DNA of 64,000 nucleotides from Frigoribacterium sp. CFBP 13712 (lineage in GTDB: Bacteria; Actinomycetota; Actinomycetes; Actinomycetales; Microbacteriaceae): the NCBI RefSeq assembly GCF_014842255.1, contig NZ_JACYVH010000001.1, positions 151,264 to 215,263 of the forward strand, given 5' to 3'. This document shows, piece by piece, positions 19,220 to 27,928 of the stretch (its first letter is position 1; each line of letters starts with the position of its first letter). Under the pieces are notes generated by a model. It searched no databases, was not told where the DNA came from, and worked only from the letters and a program-made list of their open reading frames with translations. The position numbers and the translations under genes were made by a program.

Positions 19220-21268
19220 GTGGGCGTCGTCGCACGGAGTGGTCGGATCATGACGGGCATCGCTCTGGCGGGTGCTCTGGCGCTCGGAGGGACGCTCGTC
19301 GGCGCCACGGCCGCGCAGGCGGTGGCGCCGGTGGATCTCGCCGGCGCGTACGTCGTCGACCAGGCCGACGTGCTGACCGACGCCGACGAGCAGCGGGTCG
19401 AGCAGTCGCTCGACTCGCTCGCGGCCGAGAACGGCACGAACCTCTTCGTCGTGTACGTCGACTCGTTCACGTCGCCCTCCGACCGCGCCGCCTGGGGTCG
19501 GGCGACGGCCGAGCAGAATCAGCTGGGCGTCAACGACGTGCTGCTCTCCGTGGCGATCGACGACCGCCTGTACGACCTCTCGGTCGCCGACGGCTCGTCG
19601 ATCACCGCCGCGGACCAGTCCGCCCTCGAGACCGACGTGCTCGTGCCCGAGCTGCGCGACGGCGACTGGGCCGGGGCGGCGACCTCGCTCGCCGACGCCA
19701 TCGGGACGGACGGGTCGGGGTCGGGCGGCGACGACGGCTCGTCCGGGGGCGGCGACGCGACGTGGCTGCTCTGGACCCTGGGGGTGCTGGCCCTCGTCGT
19801 GATCGCCGTGGTCGTCGCCGTCGCGATCGCCCGCCGCCGCCGGCGCAACCGCACCCTCGCCGCGGCCCGTGCCGAGCAGGACGACATCGAGCGGCGGGCG
19901 GCGGGCCTGCTCGTCGCCCTCGACGACGAGATCACCGCCGGGGCCCAGGAGGTCGGCTTCGCCGCCGCCCAGTTCGGCGACCAGGCGGCCCGGCCGTTCG
20001 CCGAGGCCCTCGAATCGGCCCGATCGAGTGCGCGGGAGGCCTTCGAGCTCCGTCAGCGACTGGACGACCACGTCCCCGACAGCCCCGAGCAGCGTCGCGA
20101 GTGGACGCTGCGCATCGTCGAGCTCTGCGAGTCGGCCGGCACGGCGCTCGACGCGCAGTCCGACGCCTTCGACGAGATGCGACGTGCCGAGGACGACGCG
20201 CCCGCCGACGCCGCCGCGTTGACCGGAGCACGCGACGAGCGCCGGTCCCGGCTGGGCGAGACGCGTGCGACGCTCGCCGCGTTGTCGCGCACCTACTGCC
20301 CCACAGCGGTGGCCACCATCACCGGCAACGTCGATCAGGCCGAGCGTCTGCTCGAGTTCGTCGACGAGTGCGCCGAGGCCGCCCGCACCCATCTCTCGGC
20401 GGGCGAGACCGGCCAGGCCGTCGCCCGGATCCGAGCCGGACGGCAGGCGCTCGGGCAGGTCGACCAGCTCGCCGACGCCGTCGATCGTGCGGGAGACTCG
20501 CTGGCGACGGCTCAGAGCCGGATCGGCGAGCTGACCGCCGAGCTCCGCACCGATCTCGACACGGCCCGTGCCCTCGAGCCCTCGGCCGCTCCCCGCGGGG
20601 TGGACCTCGCGGCGACGGTCACGACGGTCGACGCCGCCCTCCGCTTCGCCGCGGAGAACCCCGCCGACCCCTTGGCCGTGCTCGCCCGGCTCGACGACGC
20701 CGACACCCGGGTCGATGCGGCCCTCGCGGCCGTCCGCGACGCCGAGACCGCTCGGCGTCGGGCCCAGGCGGCGCTCGATCAGGCCCTGCTGTCCGGGCGC
20801 AGTCGGATCAGCGCCGCCCGCGACTTCATCGAGACCCGCCGCGGTGCCGTGGGGCCCGGCGCCCGGACGCGCCTGTCGGAGGCCGAGCGGCACCTGGCCA
20901 CCGCCGTCTCGCTCGCCACCGTCGACCGCGACGCCGCCCTCGGCGAGGCCCACCTGGCCAACCAGGCCGCCGAGGCGGCCTCGAGCGAGGCCGCGTCAGA
21001 CGTCTCGTCGTACCAGCAGGGTTCGCCGTTCGGCGGGGGTGGCGGCTTCGGCGGGGGCCGCGGGTCGGGTGGAGCGGATCTCGGCGGCATCGTCACCGGA
21101 CTGATCATCGGCGGCCTCTTCAGCGGCGGGGGCGGCGGGGGCCGCGGCTTCGGCGGCGGCGGGGGCTTCGGCGGCCGCAGCGGCGGCTTCGGCGGAGGCG
21201 GAGGCGGAGGCGGTGGCGGCGGCTTCGGCGGCGGTGGCGGCAGGCGCTCCGGCGGCGGCCGGTTCTGA
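19220..21268 (+). CDS. TPM-domain membrane protein with long helical region and Gly-rich tail
   Basis: A 682-residue protein. A signal peptide (residues about 12-35) precedes an extracytoplasmic TPM domain (about 40-160, VVDQADVLTDADEQRVEQSLDSL), a Gly/Asp linker, and a membrane helix at about 180-203 followed by arginines. The cytoplasmic part is a long, largely alpha-helical Ala/Arg/Glu-rich region (210-590). The final 90 residues are almost only Gly, Phe, Ser and Arg. TPM proteins (YgcG-like) are linked to membrane stress. The GTG start has GGGAGAG 3 bases upstream. It is 63 bases before pspA and is probably co-transcribed with it, which supports an envelope role. Confidence 0.85.
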   Translation: MGVVARSGRIMTGIALAGALALGGTLVGATAAQAVAPVDLAGAYVVDQADVLTDADEQRVEQSLDSLAAENGTNLFVVYVDSFTSPSDRAAWGRATAEQNQLGVNDVLLSVAIDDRLYDLSVADGSSITAADQSALETDVLVPELRDGDWAGAATSLADAIGTDGSGSGGDDGSSGGGDATWLLWTLGVLALVVIAVVVAVAIARRRRRNRTLAAARAEQDDIERRAAGLLVALDDEITAGAQEVGFAAAQFGDQAARPFAEALESARSSAREAFELRQRLDDHVPDSPEQRREWTLRIVELCESAGTALDAQSDAFDEMRRAEDDAPADAAALTGARDERRSRLGETRATLAALSRTYCPTAVATITGNVDQAERLLEFVDECAEAARTHLSAGETGQAVARIRAGRQALGQVDQLADAVDRAGDSLATAQSRIGELTAELRTDLDTARALEPSAAPRGVDLAATVTTVDAALRFAAENPADPLAVLARLDDADTRVDAALAAVRDAETARRRAQAALDQALLSGRSRISAARDFIETRRGAVGPGARTRLSEAERHLATAVSLATVDRDAALGEAHLANQAAEAASSEAASDVSSYQQGSPFGGGGGFGGGRGSGGADLGGIVTGLIIGGLFSGGGGGGRGFGGGGGFGGRSGGFGGGGGGGGGGGFGGGGGRRSGGGRF

Positions 21269-21331
21269 CCCGGACTCTTCGAACCAGACACGACTCACGA
21301 CCCACGACCACCCACTCGAAAGGACCACCCC

Positions 21332-22045
21332 ATGTCGAAGCAGTCAATCTTCGGTCGCATCGCCCAGCTGACGAGGGCGAACATCAACAGCCTGCTCGAC
21401 CAGGCGGAGGACCCGGGCCTCATGCTCGATCAGCTGGTCCGCGACTACACGAGCAGCATCTCGGAGGCCGAGAGCGCCGTCGCTCAGACCATCGGCAACC
21501 TGCGTCTCATCGAGCAGGACCATGCCGAGGACGTCGCCGCCGCCGCCGACTGGGAGCGCAAGGCGCGCGCTGCGAGCGGCAAGGCCGACGAGCTGCGCGC
21601 CGGTGGCAACACGGTCGACGCCGACAAGTTCGACGCCCTGGCGAAGGTCGCCCTCGGCAAGCAGCTGTCGGCCGAGAAGGAGGCGAAGGACGCCGAACCG
21701 ACCATCGCCTCGCAGACGCAGGTCGTCGACAAGCTCAAGACGGGTCTGACCCAGATGCGCGGCAAGCTCGACCAGCTGAGCAGCAAGCGCGACGAGCTGA
21801 ACGCGCGGGCGAAGTCGGCCGAGGCGCAGTCGCGGGTCGCCGACGCCGTCAAGAGCATCGACCTGATGGACCCGACGAGCGAGATCAGCCGCTTCGAGGA
21901 CAAGGTGCGACGCGAGGAGGCGAAGGTGCTCGGCCAGCAGGAGCTCGCGGCCTCCAGTCTCGACGCGCAGTTCGAGGGCCTCGAGGACCTCGACGAGCAG
22001 ACCGAGATCGAGGCGCGCCTGGCCGCGCTCAAGCTCGGAGCATGA
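21332..22045 (+). CDS. pspA: PspA/IM30 family membrane-stress protein
   Basis: A 237-residue coiled-coil protein of the ESCRT-III-like PspA/Vipp1 family that binds and stabilises the inner membrane face. The amphipathic N-terminal helix (SIFGRIAQLTRANINSLLDQAEDPGLMLDQLVRDY) is the family hallmark. Residues about 30-190 form long heptad-bearing helices. A GAAAGGACC ribosome site precedes the ATG by 5 bases. It follows the TPM-domain gene and overlaps the next gene by ATGA, giving a three-gene unit. Confidence 0.93.
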   Translation: MSKQSIFGRIAQLTRANINSLLDQAEDPGLMLDQLVRDYTSSISEAESAVAQTIGNLRLIEQDHAEDVAAAADWERKARAASGKADELRAGGNTVDADKFDALAKVALGKQLSAEKEAKDAEPTIASQTQVVDKLKTGLTQMRGKLDQLSSKRDELNARAKSAEAQSRVADAVKSIDLMDPTSEISRFEDKVRREEAKVLGQQELAASSLDAQFEGLEDLDEQTEIEARLAALKLGA

Positions 22046-23160
22046 CCGTCGGCACCGCGGGTGCGTCGCGCCCCCAGAGCGGGTCGCACGGGTCGGCGCC
22101 CGCAGCGTCGTCCGGTCGACTCGTCGGGATCGACGTCGCCCGCGGTGTCGCGGTGCTCGGCATGTTCGCCGCGCACATGTGGCCGCGGGAGCTGCTCGAC
22201 GAGCGCGTCTTCGACGGCCGTTCGGCGATCCTGTTCGCCACCCTCGCCGGGATCTCGCTCGGTCTCGTCTCCGGCGGGGCCCGCGCGACGCCGCCCGGCC
22301 GGCGGGCGAGGGTCTCCGCCTCGATCGCCATCCGGGCCGCGCTGCTCATCGTGCTCGGACTCGTGCTGCAGGCCTGGAACGTCTACGTGCTCGTGATCCT
22401 CCCCTACTACGGCGTGATGTTCCTCCTGCTGCTGGGCGTCCTCTGGCTGCCTCGGCGCCTCCTCGTCCCCCTCGCCGCGGTCGTCACCGTCGCGGCCCCG
22501 TTCGCGGCGACCCTCGTGCCGGTCGACACGGTCGGCGACACCACCCTGTCGGGCCTCCCCGGTCTCGCGGCGGACGCCCTGCTCGTGGGGGCCTACCCCG
22601 CTCTCGTGTGGCTGCCGTTCCTCATCGCGGGACTCGTCGCCGCCCGCAGCGACCTGGCCCGGCCGAAGACGGCGCGACTGCTGATCGTCGTCGGCGTCGT
22701 CGCCGCCGTCGTCGGCTACGGCGCGCGATTCCTGCCGGGGGCCGCCACCGTCGCGGCTCTCGACCCCGCCGATCACGAGGGCATGCCGGCCGAGATCGTC
22801 GGCTCGGGCGGCGTCGCCCTCGCCGTCGTCGGGCTGCTGCTCGTGATCACCGGCGCGGCCCGTCCCGACGGAGGCGCGACCCGCGTCGTCCGTGCGCTCC
22901 TCGCCCCGCTCGCCGCGACGGGCGCGCAGCCGCTGACCGTCTACACCCTGCATCTGCTCATCACGGCGCCGCTCTTCACCGCGTACCGGTCGACCGGCGG
23001 GTCGTACGGGCTCCCCCTCGGCTGGCTCGTCGCGGCCGTGATCGGCACCCTCGTCTACGCGACCCTGTGGCGCCGGTTCGTCGGACGCGGTCCGCTCGAA
23101 CGTCTGGTGGCTCGGGCGAGCCGGCCCTGGGAGACCCGGGAGGCCGCCCTCGCCCGCTGA
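22042..23160 (+). CDS. DUF418/DUF1624-type membrane protein (heparan-alpha-glucosaminide acetyltransferase-like)
   Basis: A 372-residue protein with about ten membrane helices. The N-terminal RLVGIDVARGVAVLGMFAAHMWP is the signature of the DUF1624/HGSNAT-like acyltransferase group, and the C-terminal TGAQPLTVYTLHLLITAPLF matches the DUF418-type end. These proteins are thought to move acyl groups across the membrane onto sugars or polymers. The ATG overlaps the pspA stop. Its coupling to pspA suggests a role in envelope modification, but no substrate can be named. Confidence 0.82.
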   Translation: MTVGTAGASRPQSGSHGSAPAASSGRLVGIDVARGVAVLGMFAAHMWPRELLDERVFDGRSAILFATLAGISLGLVSGGARATPPGRRARVSASIAIRAALLIVLGLVLQAWNVYVLVILPYYGVMFLLLLGVLWLPRRLLVPLAAVVTVAAPFAATLVPVDTVGDTTLSGLPGLAADALLVGAYPALVWLPFLIAGLVAARSDLARPKTARLLIVVGVVAAVVGYGARFLPGAATVAALDPADHEGMPAEIVGSGGVALAVVGLLLVITGAARPDGGATRVVRALLAPLAATGAQPLTVYTLHLLITAPLFTAYRSTGGSYGLPLGWLVAAVIGTLVYATLWRRFVGRGPLERLVARASRPWETREAALAR

Positions 23161-23250
23161 CCCGCGCCTCCTCGGGGCACGGCGTCGCCGCCTCCACAGC
23201 GCACCGGATCATCCACCACGGCGCCCCCGCGCTGTGCCAGACTGACGCGC

Positions 23251-24072
23251 GTGAGGTTCGTCGTGGTTCCGCAGTGGCAGGGTTCTCCGTCCTCGAGGGC
23301 CATGCGGCTCGCCGAGGGCGCCTACGCGGTGCTCGGCGATCTGCCCGCGTCCGCCACGACGCTCGTCGAGGTCCCCGTCGGCGCCGGCGACTCCCTCGGC
23401 ACCCCCGTGCACCGGCTCTCGTCGGTGCTGACCGTCGCCGACGCGCTGCAGCAGGAGCTCGCGACGGCGGACTCGCCCGCGCTGGTCGTCGGCGGCGACT
23501 GCGGCATCGAGCTCGGCGCCGTGCGGCATGCGCTCACCCCCTCGACGGCGGTCGTCTGGTTCGACGCCCACCCCGACCTGCACAGCCCCCGCAGCAGCGA
23601 GAGCGGCGCCTTCAGCGGGATGGTCCTCCGTGCCCTGGTCGGCGACGTCGCCGACGACCTCCCCACCCTCGACCCGGCCGAGACGCCCCTCGACCCGAGC
23701 CGCATCGTGCTCGCCGGCGCGCGCACCTTCGACGACGCCGAAGACCGCTACGTCGAGAGCCGGCGCGTGACGACCATCTCGTCGCTCGACCTGTCGCCCG
23801 ACGACGTCGTCGCCGCGGTCGCCGAGACCGGCGCCACCGAGGTGTATCTGCACGTCGACCTCGACGTGCTCGACCCGGGCACGCTCGACGGCCTGCTCGC
23901 CCCGCAGCCCTTCGGCATCGACCTCGCGACCCTGATCGCCACCATCACGGCCCTGAAGTCGCGCTTCACCCTGGTCGGCGCGGGGCTCTGCTCGTTCGCA
24001 CCCGTCGACGCGGCCAGCGCATCGGACGACATGGGCACCATCCTGCGCATCGTCGGGGCCCTCTCGCGATGA
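23251..24072 (+). CDS. Arginase/agmatinase-fold protein with altered metal site
   Basis: A 273-residue ureohydrolase-fold protein. The second metal motif is intact (WFDAHPDLH near residue 110), as is the third (HVDLDVLDPG near residue 208). In the first motif the usual GGDHS is GGDCGIE, so the first Mn-binding histidine is a cysteine. The last residues overlap the crotonase start (ATGA). The GTG at 23251 is preceded by CAGACT seven bases upstream and by no ribosome site, so the mRNA may be leaderless. It may be a formiminoglutamase/agmatinase relative or an enzyme with a changed reaction. Confidence 0.82.
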   Translation: MRFVVVPQWQGSPSSRAMRLAEGAYAVLGDLPASATTLVEVPVGAGDSLGTPVHRLSSVLTVADALQQELATADSPALVVGGDCGIELGAVRHALTPSTAVVWFDAHPDLHSPRSSESGAFSGMVLRALVGDVADDLPTLDPAETPLDPSRIVLAGARTFDDAEDRYVESRRVTTISSLDLSPDDVVAAVAETGATEVYLHVDLDVLDPGTLDGLLAPQPFGIDLATLIATITALKSRFTLVGAGLCSFAPVDAASASDDMGTILRIVGALSR

Positions 24073-24890
24073 GCGGCGCCGACGCGACGGGCGGCACCGG
24101 CGCCGCCGACCGCCCCCGGGTCAGCGTCGAACGACGCGGCCACGTGCTCCTCATCGGGCTCGACCGACCCGAGAAGCGCAACGCGGCCGACCTGCGGATG
24201 CTGCGCGAGCTCTCGCTCGCCTACGGCCGCCTCGACCGCGATCCCGAGCTGCGCGTCGGTCTCGTGTTCGCCCACGGCGACCACTTTACCGCCGGCCTCG
24301 ACCTCGGCGACGTCATGCCCGCCGTGACGGACGCCGGGCTGGACATCGTCCCCGAGGGCGGTCTGCACCCGTGGCAGGTCGACGGCACCGCGCTGACGAA
24401 GCCCGTCGTCATGGCCGTGCAGGGCACCTGCCTGACCCTGGGGGTCGAACTGGCGCTGGCGAGCGACATCGTCGTGGCCGACTCGTCGACGCGCTTCGGC
24501 CAGATCGAGGTGAGCCGCGCGATCCTGCCCTTCGGCGGCGCCACGACGCGACTCCCCCGCCGGGTCGGCTGGGGCGATGCGATGCGGTATCTGCTGACGG
24601 GCGATCTCCTCGACGCCGAGGAGGCGCGGCGCATCGGGCTCGTCCAGGAGGTCGTCGCCGAGGGGGCCGCCTTCGATCGGGCCCTCGCCCTGGCCGAGCG
24701 GATCGCCTCGCAGGCGCCGCTCGCGGTGCAGGCGACTCTGGCGAACGCGCGACTCGCGCTGCGCGAGGGCGAGGCCGCGGCCGAGGCGCGCCTGCAACCC
24801 GAACTGGTGCGGCTGCTGACCAGTGACGACGCCCGCGAGGGGCTCGCCGCGTTCACGGAGCGCCGCGAGGCGCGCTTCTCCGGCTCCTGA
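24069..24890 (+). CDS. Enoyl-CoA hydratase/isomerase (crotonase) family protein
   Basis: A 273-residue crotonase. The CoA-binding and oxyanion-hole segments are visible as LDRPEKRNAADLRML near residue 31, GDHFTAGLDLGDV near residue 70 and VQGTCLTLGVELALASDIVVA near residue 117. One of the two usual catalytic acids may be replaced, since the typical Glu after the second oxyanion glycine lies in GVELALASD. The gene is coupled to the arginase-like gene by ATGA. It contains a copy of the decamer repeat at 24620. The acyl substrate is unknown. Confidence 0.86.
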   Translation: MSGADATGGTGAADRPRVSVERRGHVLLIGLDRPEKRNAADLRMLRELSLAYGRLDRDPELRVGLVFAHGDHFTAGLDLGDVMPAVTDAGLDIVPEGGLHPWQVDGTALTKPVVMAVQGTCLTLGVELALASDIVVADSSTRFGQIEVSRAILPFGGATTRLPRRVGWGDAMRYLLTGDLLDAEEARRIGLVQEVVAEGAAFDRALALAERIASQAPLAVQATLANARLALREGEAAAEARLQPELVRLLTSDDAREGLAAFTERREARFSGS

Positions 24891-24902
24891 CCGGCGCGAC
24901 GC

Positions 24903-24954
24903 GCGCGCACGACCGGCGCACACGACCGGCGCGCACGACTGACGCGCACGACCG
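24903..24954. repeat. Tandem repeat, four 13-bp units
   Basis: Four adjacent copies of a 13-base unit close to GCGCGCACGACCG at 24903-24915, 24916-24928, 24929-24941 and 24942-24954, with one or two changes each. Degenerate flanking copies extend it by about one unit on each side. It fills the space between the crotonase stop and the CsbD terminator. Confidence 0.85.
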
Positions 24955-24974
24955 ACGGGCCGGGCGCACGACGA

Positions 24975-25000
24975 AGCCCGCCCCCCGAGGGAAGCGGGCT
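24975..25000. terminator. Hairpin between convergent crotonase and CsbD genes
   Basis: A 7-bp stem AGCCCGC/GCGGGCT with a 12-base C/G-rich loop. It lies past the stops of both converging genes, so it may serve either strand. Confidence 0.55.
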
Positions 25001-25019
25001 CCGGGCGTGATGACGCGTC

Positions 25020-25190
25020 TTACTTGAAGACGTCTTTCACGTCTTCGCCGGTCTTCTTGGCACTCGCGGCGGTCTGGTCCTTCTGACCCTCGGCCTTGAG
25101 GCTGTCGTCGCCCTTGTGGTCGCCGACCGCCTCCTTCGCCTTGCCCGCGATGTCCTGAGCGGCGTTCTTGATCTTGTCGTCGAGTCCCAT
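25020..25190 (-). CDS. CsbD family stress-response protein
   Basis: A 56-residue hydrophilic protein, MGLDDKIKNAAQDIAGKAKE at its start, with the Lys/Ala/Gly/Asp-rich repeats of the CsbD family (KEAVGDHKGDDSLKAEGQKD). CsbD-type proteins are small, abundant and induced by general stress in many bacteria, but their biochemical role is unknown. An AGGAGG ribosome site 5 bases before the ATG predicts strong expression. It is isolated, with its own hairpin downstream. Confidence 0.92.
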   Translation of the reverse strand: MGLDDKIKNAAQDIAGKAKEAVGDHKGDDSLKAEGQKDQTAASAKKTGEDVKDVFK

Positions 25191-25349
25191 GAAGACCTCC
25201 TCTGCTTGGCGCGTCAGCGCGTGGTGATTGCACGGTATCGAGCACCGCGTCCACATCGACCGAACGCACATCCGGCGTTCAGGATCGCCGCGCGGAACGG
25301 CCAGGGCACGGCCGGACGGATGCTCGGGGGCGAGGACTACGGTCAGGGC

Positions 25350-26750
25350 ATGACGACATATGACCTCATCGTGATCGGCGCCGGCGCAGTCGGCGAGAAC
25401 GTGGCGGACTACGCCAAGCGCAAGGGGCTGACGGTGGCCCTCGTCGAAGGGGAGCTCGTCGGCGGCGAGTGCTCCTACTGGGCGTGCATGCCGTCGAAGG
25501 CGCTGCTGCGCTCCACCGCCGTCGTGCGTGCGGCCCGGGCCGTCGACGGGGCGGCCCAGGCCGTGACCGGCGACGTCGACGTCGCCGCCGTCCTCCGCCG
25601 TCGCGACTCCTTCACCAGCGGCTGGGACGACTCGGGCCAGGCCGACTGGGTGTCGGGGGCCGGCATCGACCTCATCCGCGGTCACGCGACCATCACCGGC
25701 GTCAAGGAGGTCACGGTCGACGGCGTCGTCCACACCGCGACCCACGCCGTCGTCGCCGCCACCGGCTCGACCGCCCTGCTGCCCGACATCCCGGGGCTCG
25801 CCGAGGCGCGCCCGTGGACGAGCCGCGAGGCGACCAGCGCGAAGAGCATCCCGCAGAGCCTCGTCGTGATCGGCGGCGGCGTCGTGGCGACCGAGATGGC
25901 CACGGCCTACCAGGGGCTCGGCGCGACCGTCTCGCTCATCGCCCGCAGCGGCCTGCTCGGCGGCCAGGAGCCCTTCGCCGGCGAGCTCGTGGGCGACGGT
26001 CTGCGCGAGCTCGGAGTCGACCTCCGCCTGGGGGTCTCGCCGACGTCGGTCGTCCGCACCGAGCACGACACCGTCGAGGTCACCCTCGACGACGGGAGCA
26101 CCATCGTCGCCGACGAGGTGCTCGTCGCGACCGGGCGCGTGCCCCGCACCTCGGACCTCGGTCTCGAGAACGTCGGCATCGAGCCGGGCGACTGGCTGCA
26201 GGTCGACGACACCCTCCTGGTGCACGGCACCGACTGGCTGTACGGGGTCGGCGACGTCAACCACCGCGCGCTCCTCACCCACCAGGGCAAGTACCAGGCC
26301 CGCGCGGCCGGAGAGGTCATCGCCGCCCGCGCGCAGGGCACCGAGCTCTCCACCGCGCCGTGGGGCACCCACGTCGCGACGGCCGACGACGCCGCCGTGC
26401 CGCAGGTCACCTTCACCGACCCCGAGGTCGCCAGCGTGGGCCTGACCGTCGAGGCCGCAGGCCGGCGCGGGCTCGACGTCCGCGTCGTCGACTACGACCT
26501 CGCCTCGGTCGCCGGTTCCGCCCTGCACTCCGACTCGTACAAGGGCCGGGCCCGGCTCGTCGTCGACGAGAGCCGCAAGGTGGTCGTCGGCGCCACGTTC
26601 GTCGGCCCGGACGTCAGCGATCTGCTGCACGCCGCGACGATCGCGGTCGTCGGCGAGGTGCCGATCGACCGCCTGTGGCACGCCGTGCCGTCGTACCCGA
26701 CCGTGAGCGAGGTGTGGCTCCGGCTGCTCGACGTCTACGGGCGTCCGTGA
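25350..26750 (+). CDS. FAD-dependent pyridine nucleotide-disulfide oxidoreductase
   Basis: A 466-residue flavoprotein of the dihydrolipoamide dehydrogenase/mercuric reductase class. The FAD motif is DLIVIGAGAVGENVA at residues 5-19. The redox-active pair is in GGECSYWACMPSKALL (C-x4-C) near residue 41, and the NAD(P) site is VVIGGGVVATEMATAYQGLG near 172. The second FAD motif is YGVGDVNHRALLTHQGKYQA near 299, and the C terminus carries HAVPSYPTVSEVW, the His-Glu active-site pair. Substrate could be a low-molecular-weight thiol or quinone. ATG is preceded by GGTCAGGGC. Its stop overlaps the next GTG. Confidence 0.88.
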   Translation: MTTYDLIVIGAGAVGENVADYAKRKGLTVALVEGELVGGECSYWACMPSKALLRSTAVVRAARAVDGAAQAVTGDVDVAAVLRRRDSFTSGWDDSGQADWVSGAGIDLIRGHATITGVKEVTVDGVVHTATHAVVAATGSTALLPDIPGLAEARPWTSREATSAKSIPQSLVVIGGGVVATEMATAYQGLGATVSLIARSGLLGGQEPFAGELVGDGLRELGVDLRLGVSPTSVVRTEHDTVEVTLDDGSTIVADEVLVATGRVPRTSDLGLENVGIEPGDWLQVDDTLLVHGTDWLYGVGDVNHRALLTHQGKYQARAAGEVIAARAQGTELSTAPWGTHVATADDAAVPQVTFTDPEVASVGLTVEAAGRRGLDVRVVDYDLASVAGSALHSDSYKGRARLVVDESRKVVVGATFVGPDVSDLLHAATIAVVGEVPIDRLWHAVPSYPTVSEVWLRLLDVYGRP

Positions 26751-27103
26751 CGGGCATCCTGCTCGACTCCCCCGTGTCGCGGCTGGGCTGCTCGTTCGCG
26801 ACCCTGGTGGGGCTCGCCGTCGGCGTGCCCCTCAGCACGGGTCGCATCCGGGTGGTCGGCGACCTGATCGTCTGCCGGGGCCTGCCCCGGTGGGCCTTCC
26901 GTCGCGGCGGCACCTGCGTCGGCCGGGTCTACCTGACCCGGCACAACGACGGCCCGCGGGTGCTCCGCCACGAGGCCGTGCACGTCACGCAGTGGCGTCG
27001 ATACGGCATGCTGATGCCACTGATGTACTTCCTGGCCGGCAGCGACCCGCTGACGAACAGGTTCGAGATCGAGGCCGGCCTCGAGGAAGGCGGTTACCGA
27101 TGA
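26747..27103 (+). CDS. Small protein with HExxH-like motif
   Basis: A 118-residue protein with a hydrophobic N-terminal half and a C-terminal block HEAVHVTQWRRYGMLMPLMYF near residue 81. The order His-Glu-x-x-His matches a zincin-type metal site. Similar short actinobacterial proteins are often labelled Fe-S oxidoreductase without evidence, and I see no cysteine cluster here. The GTG start overlaps the oxidoreductase stop (GTGA) and the stop overlaps the SDR start, so the three genes form a coupled operon. A protease activity is possible but unproven. Confidence 0.65.
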   Translation: MTGILLDSPVSRLGCSFATLVGLAVGVPLSTGRIRVVGDLIVCRGLPRWAFRRGGTCVGRVYLTRHNDGPRVLRHEAVHVTQWRRYGMLMPLMYFLAGSDPLTNRFEIEAGLEEGGYR

Positions 27104-27921
27104 CCCGCACCGTGATCATCACCGGAGCGAGCAGCGGTCTGGGCCGCGAGGCCGCGAAGGCCCTGGCGAAGGGCGGCGCGGATCTCGCGATCGTCGGTCG
27201 CAACCCCGAGCGCACGCGCGCAGTCGCCGACGAGGTGGGCGGCACGGCCTTCGTGGCCGACTTCGACCGACTGGACGACGTCCGCTCGCTGTCGGAGCGC
27301 CTCCTCGAGAGGTACCCTCGCATCGACGTGCTCGCCAACAACGCCGGCGGCCTCGTCAACCCGCGGGGTCTGACGGCCGACGGGCACGAGCGGATCCTCC
27401 AGTCGAACCACCTCGCGCCGTTCCTGCTGACCCGCCTGCTGCTGCCCCGACTCATCGAGAGTCAGGCCAGGGTGATCTCGACGGCGAGCGTCGCGAACCT
27501 GTTCGGTCGTGTCCGCCTCGACGACCTGGACTGGGCGAAGCGCCCGTGGCTCGGCGGCTGGCGGCAGTACGGCACGAGCAAGATCGAGACGATCCTGTTC
27601 ATCCGCGAGCTGGCGAAGCGCACCGGTCTCGAGGCGTTCTCGTTCCACCCCGGCATCGTCAAGACCAACTTCGGCGCGGACTCGCCGATGTGGCGGATGG
27701 CCAACGTGCTGACGAACGGTCACTACGGCATCTCGGCCGCGGCCGGCGCACTGCCCCTGATCCAGCTGGCGGGCCCCAGCACGGTCGGCGTGCCGAGCGG
27801 CACCTACTTCGACCAGCTCAAGCCGAACGGGCTGGTCGTGCCCCAGGCGAAGGACGACTCGCTCGCCGCCGCCCTGTGGGACCGCAGCTCGGAGATCGTC
27901 GGACTGCCGTCGGCGGTCTGA
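27100..27921 (+). CDS. Short-chain dehydrogenase/reductase
   Basis: A 273-residue Rossmann-fold oxidoreductase of the SDR superfamily. TGASSGLGREAAKAL (residues 9-23) binds the cofactor. LANNAGG is near residue 84, and the catalytic Tyr-Lys is seen as YGTSKIE near residue 157 with a serine in VISTASVANLF before it. Arg in IVGRNPERTR suggests NADPH preference. It most resembles the retinol dehydrogenase/WW-domain oxidoreductase branch. It is the last gene of the coupled trio beginning with the disulfide oxidoreductase. Substrate unknown. Confidence 0.88.
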   Translation: MTRTVIITGASSGLGREAAKALAKGGADLAIVGRNPERTRAVADEVGGTAFVADFDRLDDVRSLSERLLERYPRIDVLANNAGGLVNPRGLTADGHERILQSNHLAPFLLTRLLLPRLIESQARVISTASVANLFGRVRLDDLDWAKRPWLGGWRQYGTSKIETILFIRELAKRTGLEAFSFHPGIVKTNFGADSPMWRMANVLTNGHYGISAAAGALPLIQLAGPSTVGVPSGTYFDQLKPNGLVVPQAKDDSLAAALWDRSSEIVGLPSAV

Positions 27922-27928
27922 GGAGCGG

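Noticed and set aside
19762-23160. A 1132-residue frame covering the TPM, PspA and DUF418 genes
   Set aside because: Only the end from 22042 (the DUF418/DUF1624 protein) is real; the upstream part is out of frame with clear genes.
24903-24954. CRISPR array
   Set aside because: Units are 13 bp and adjacent without spacers, and there are no cas genes. No CRISPR was found elsewhere in the window.
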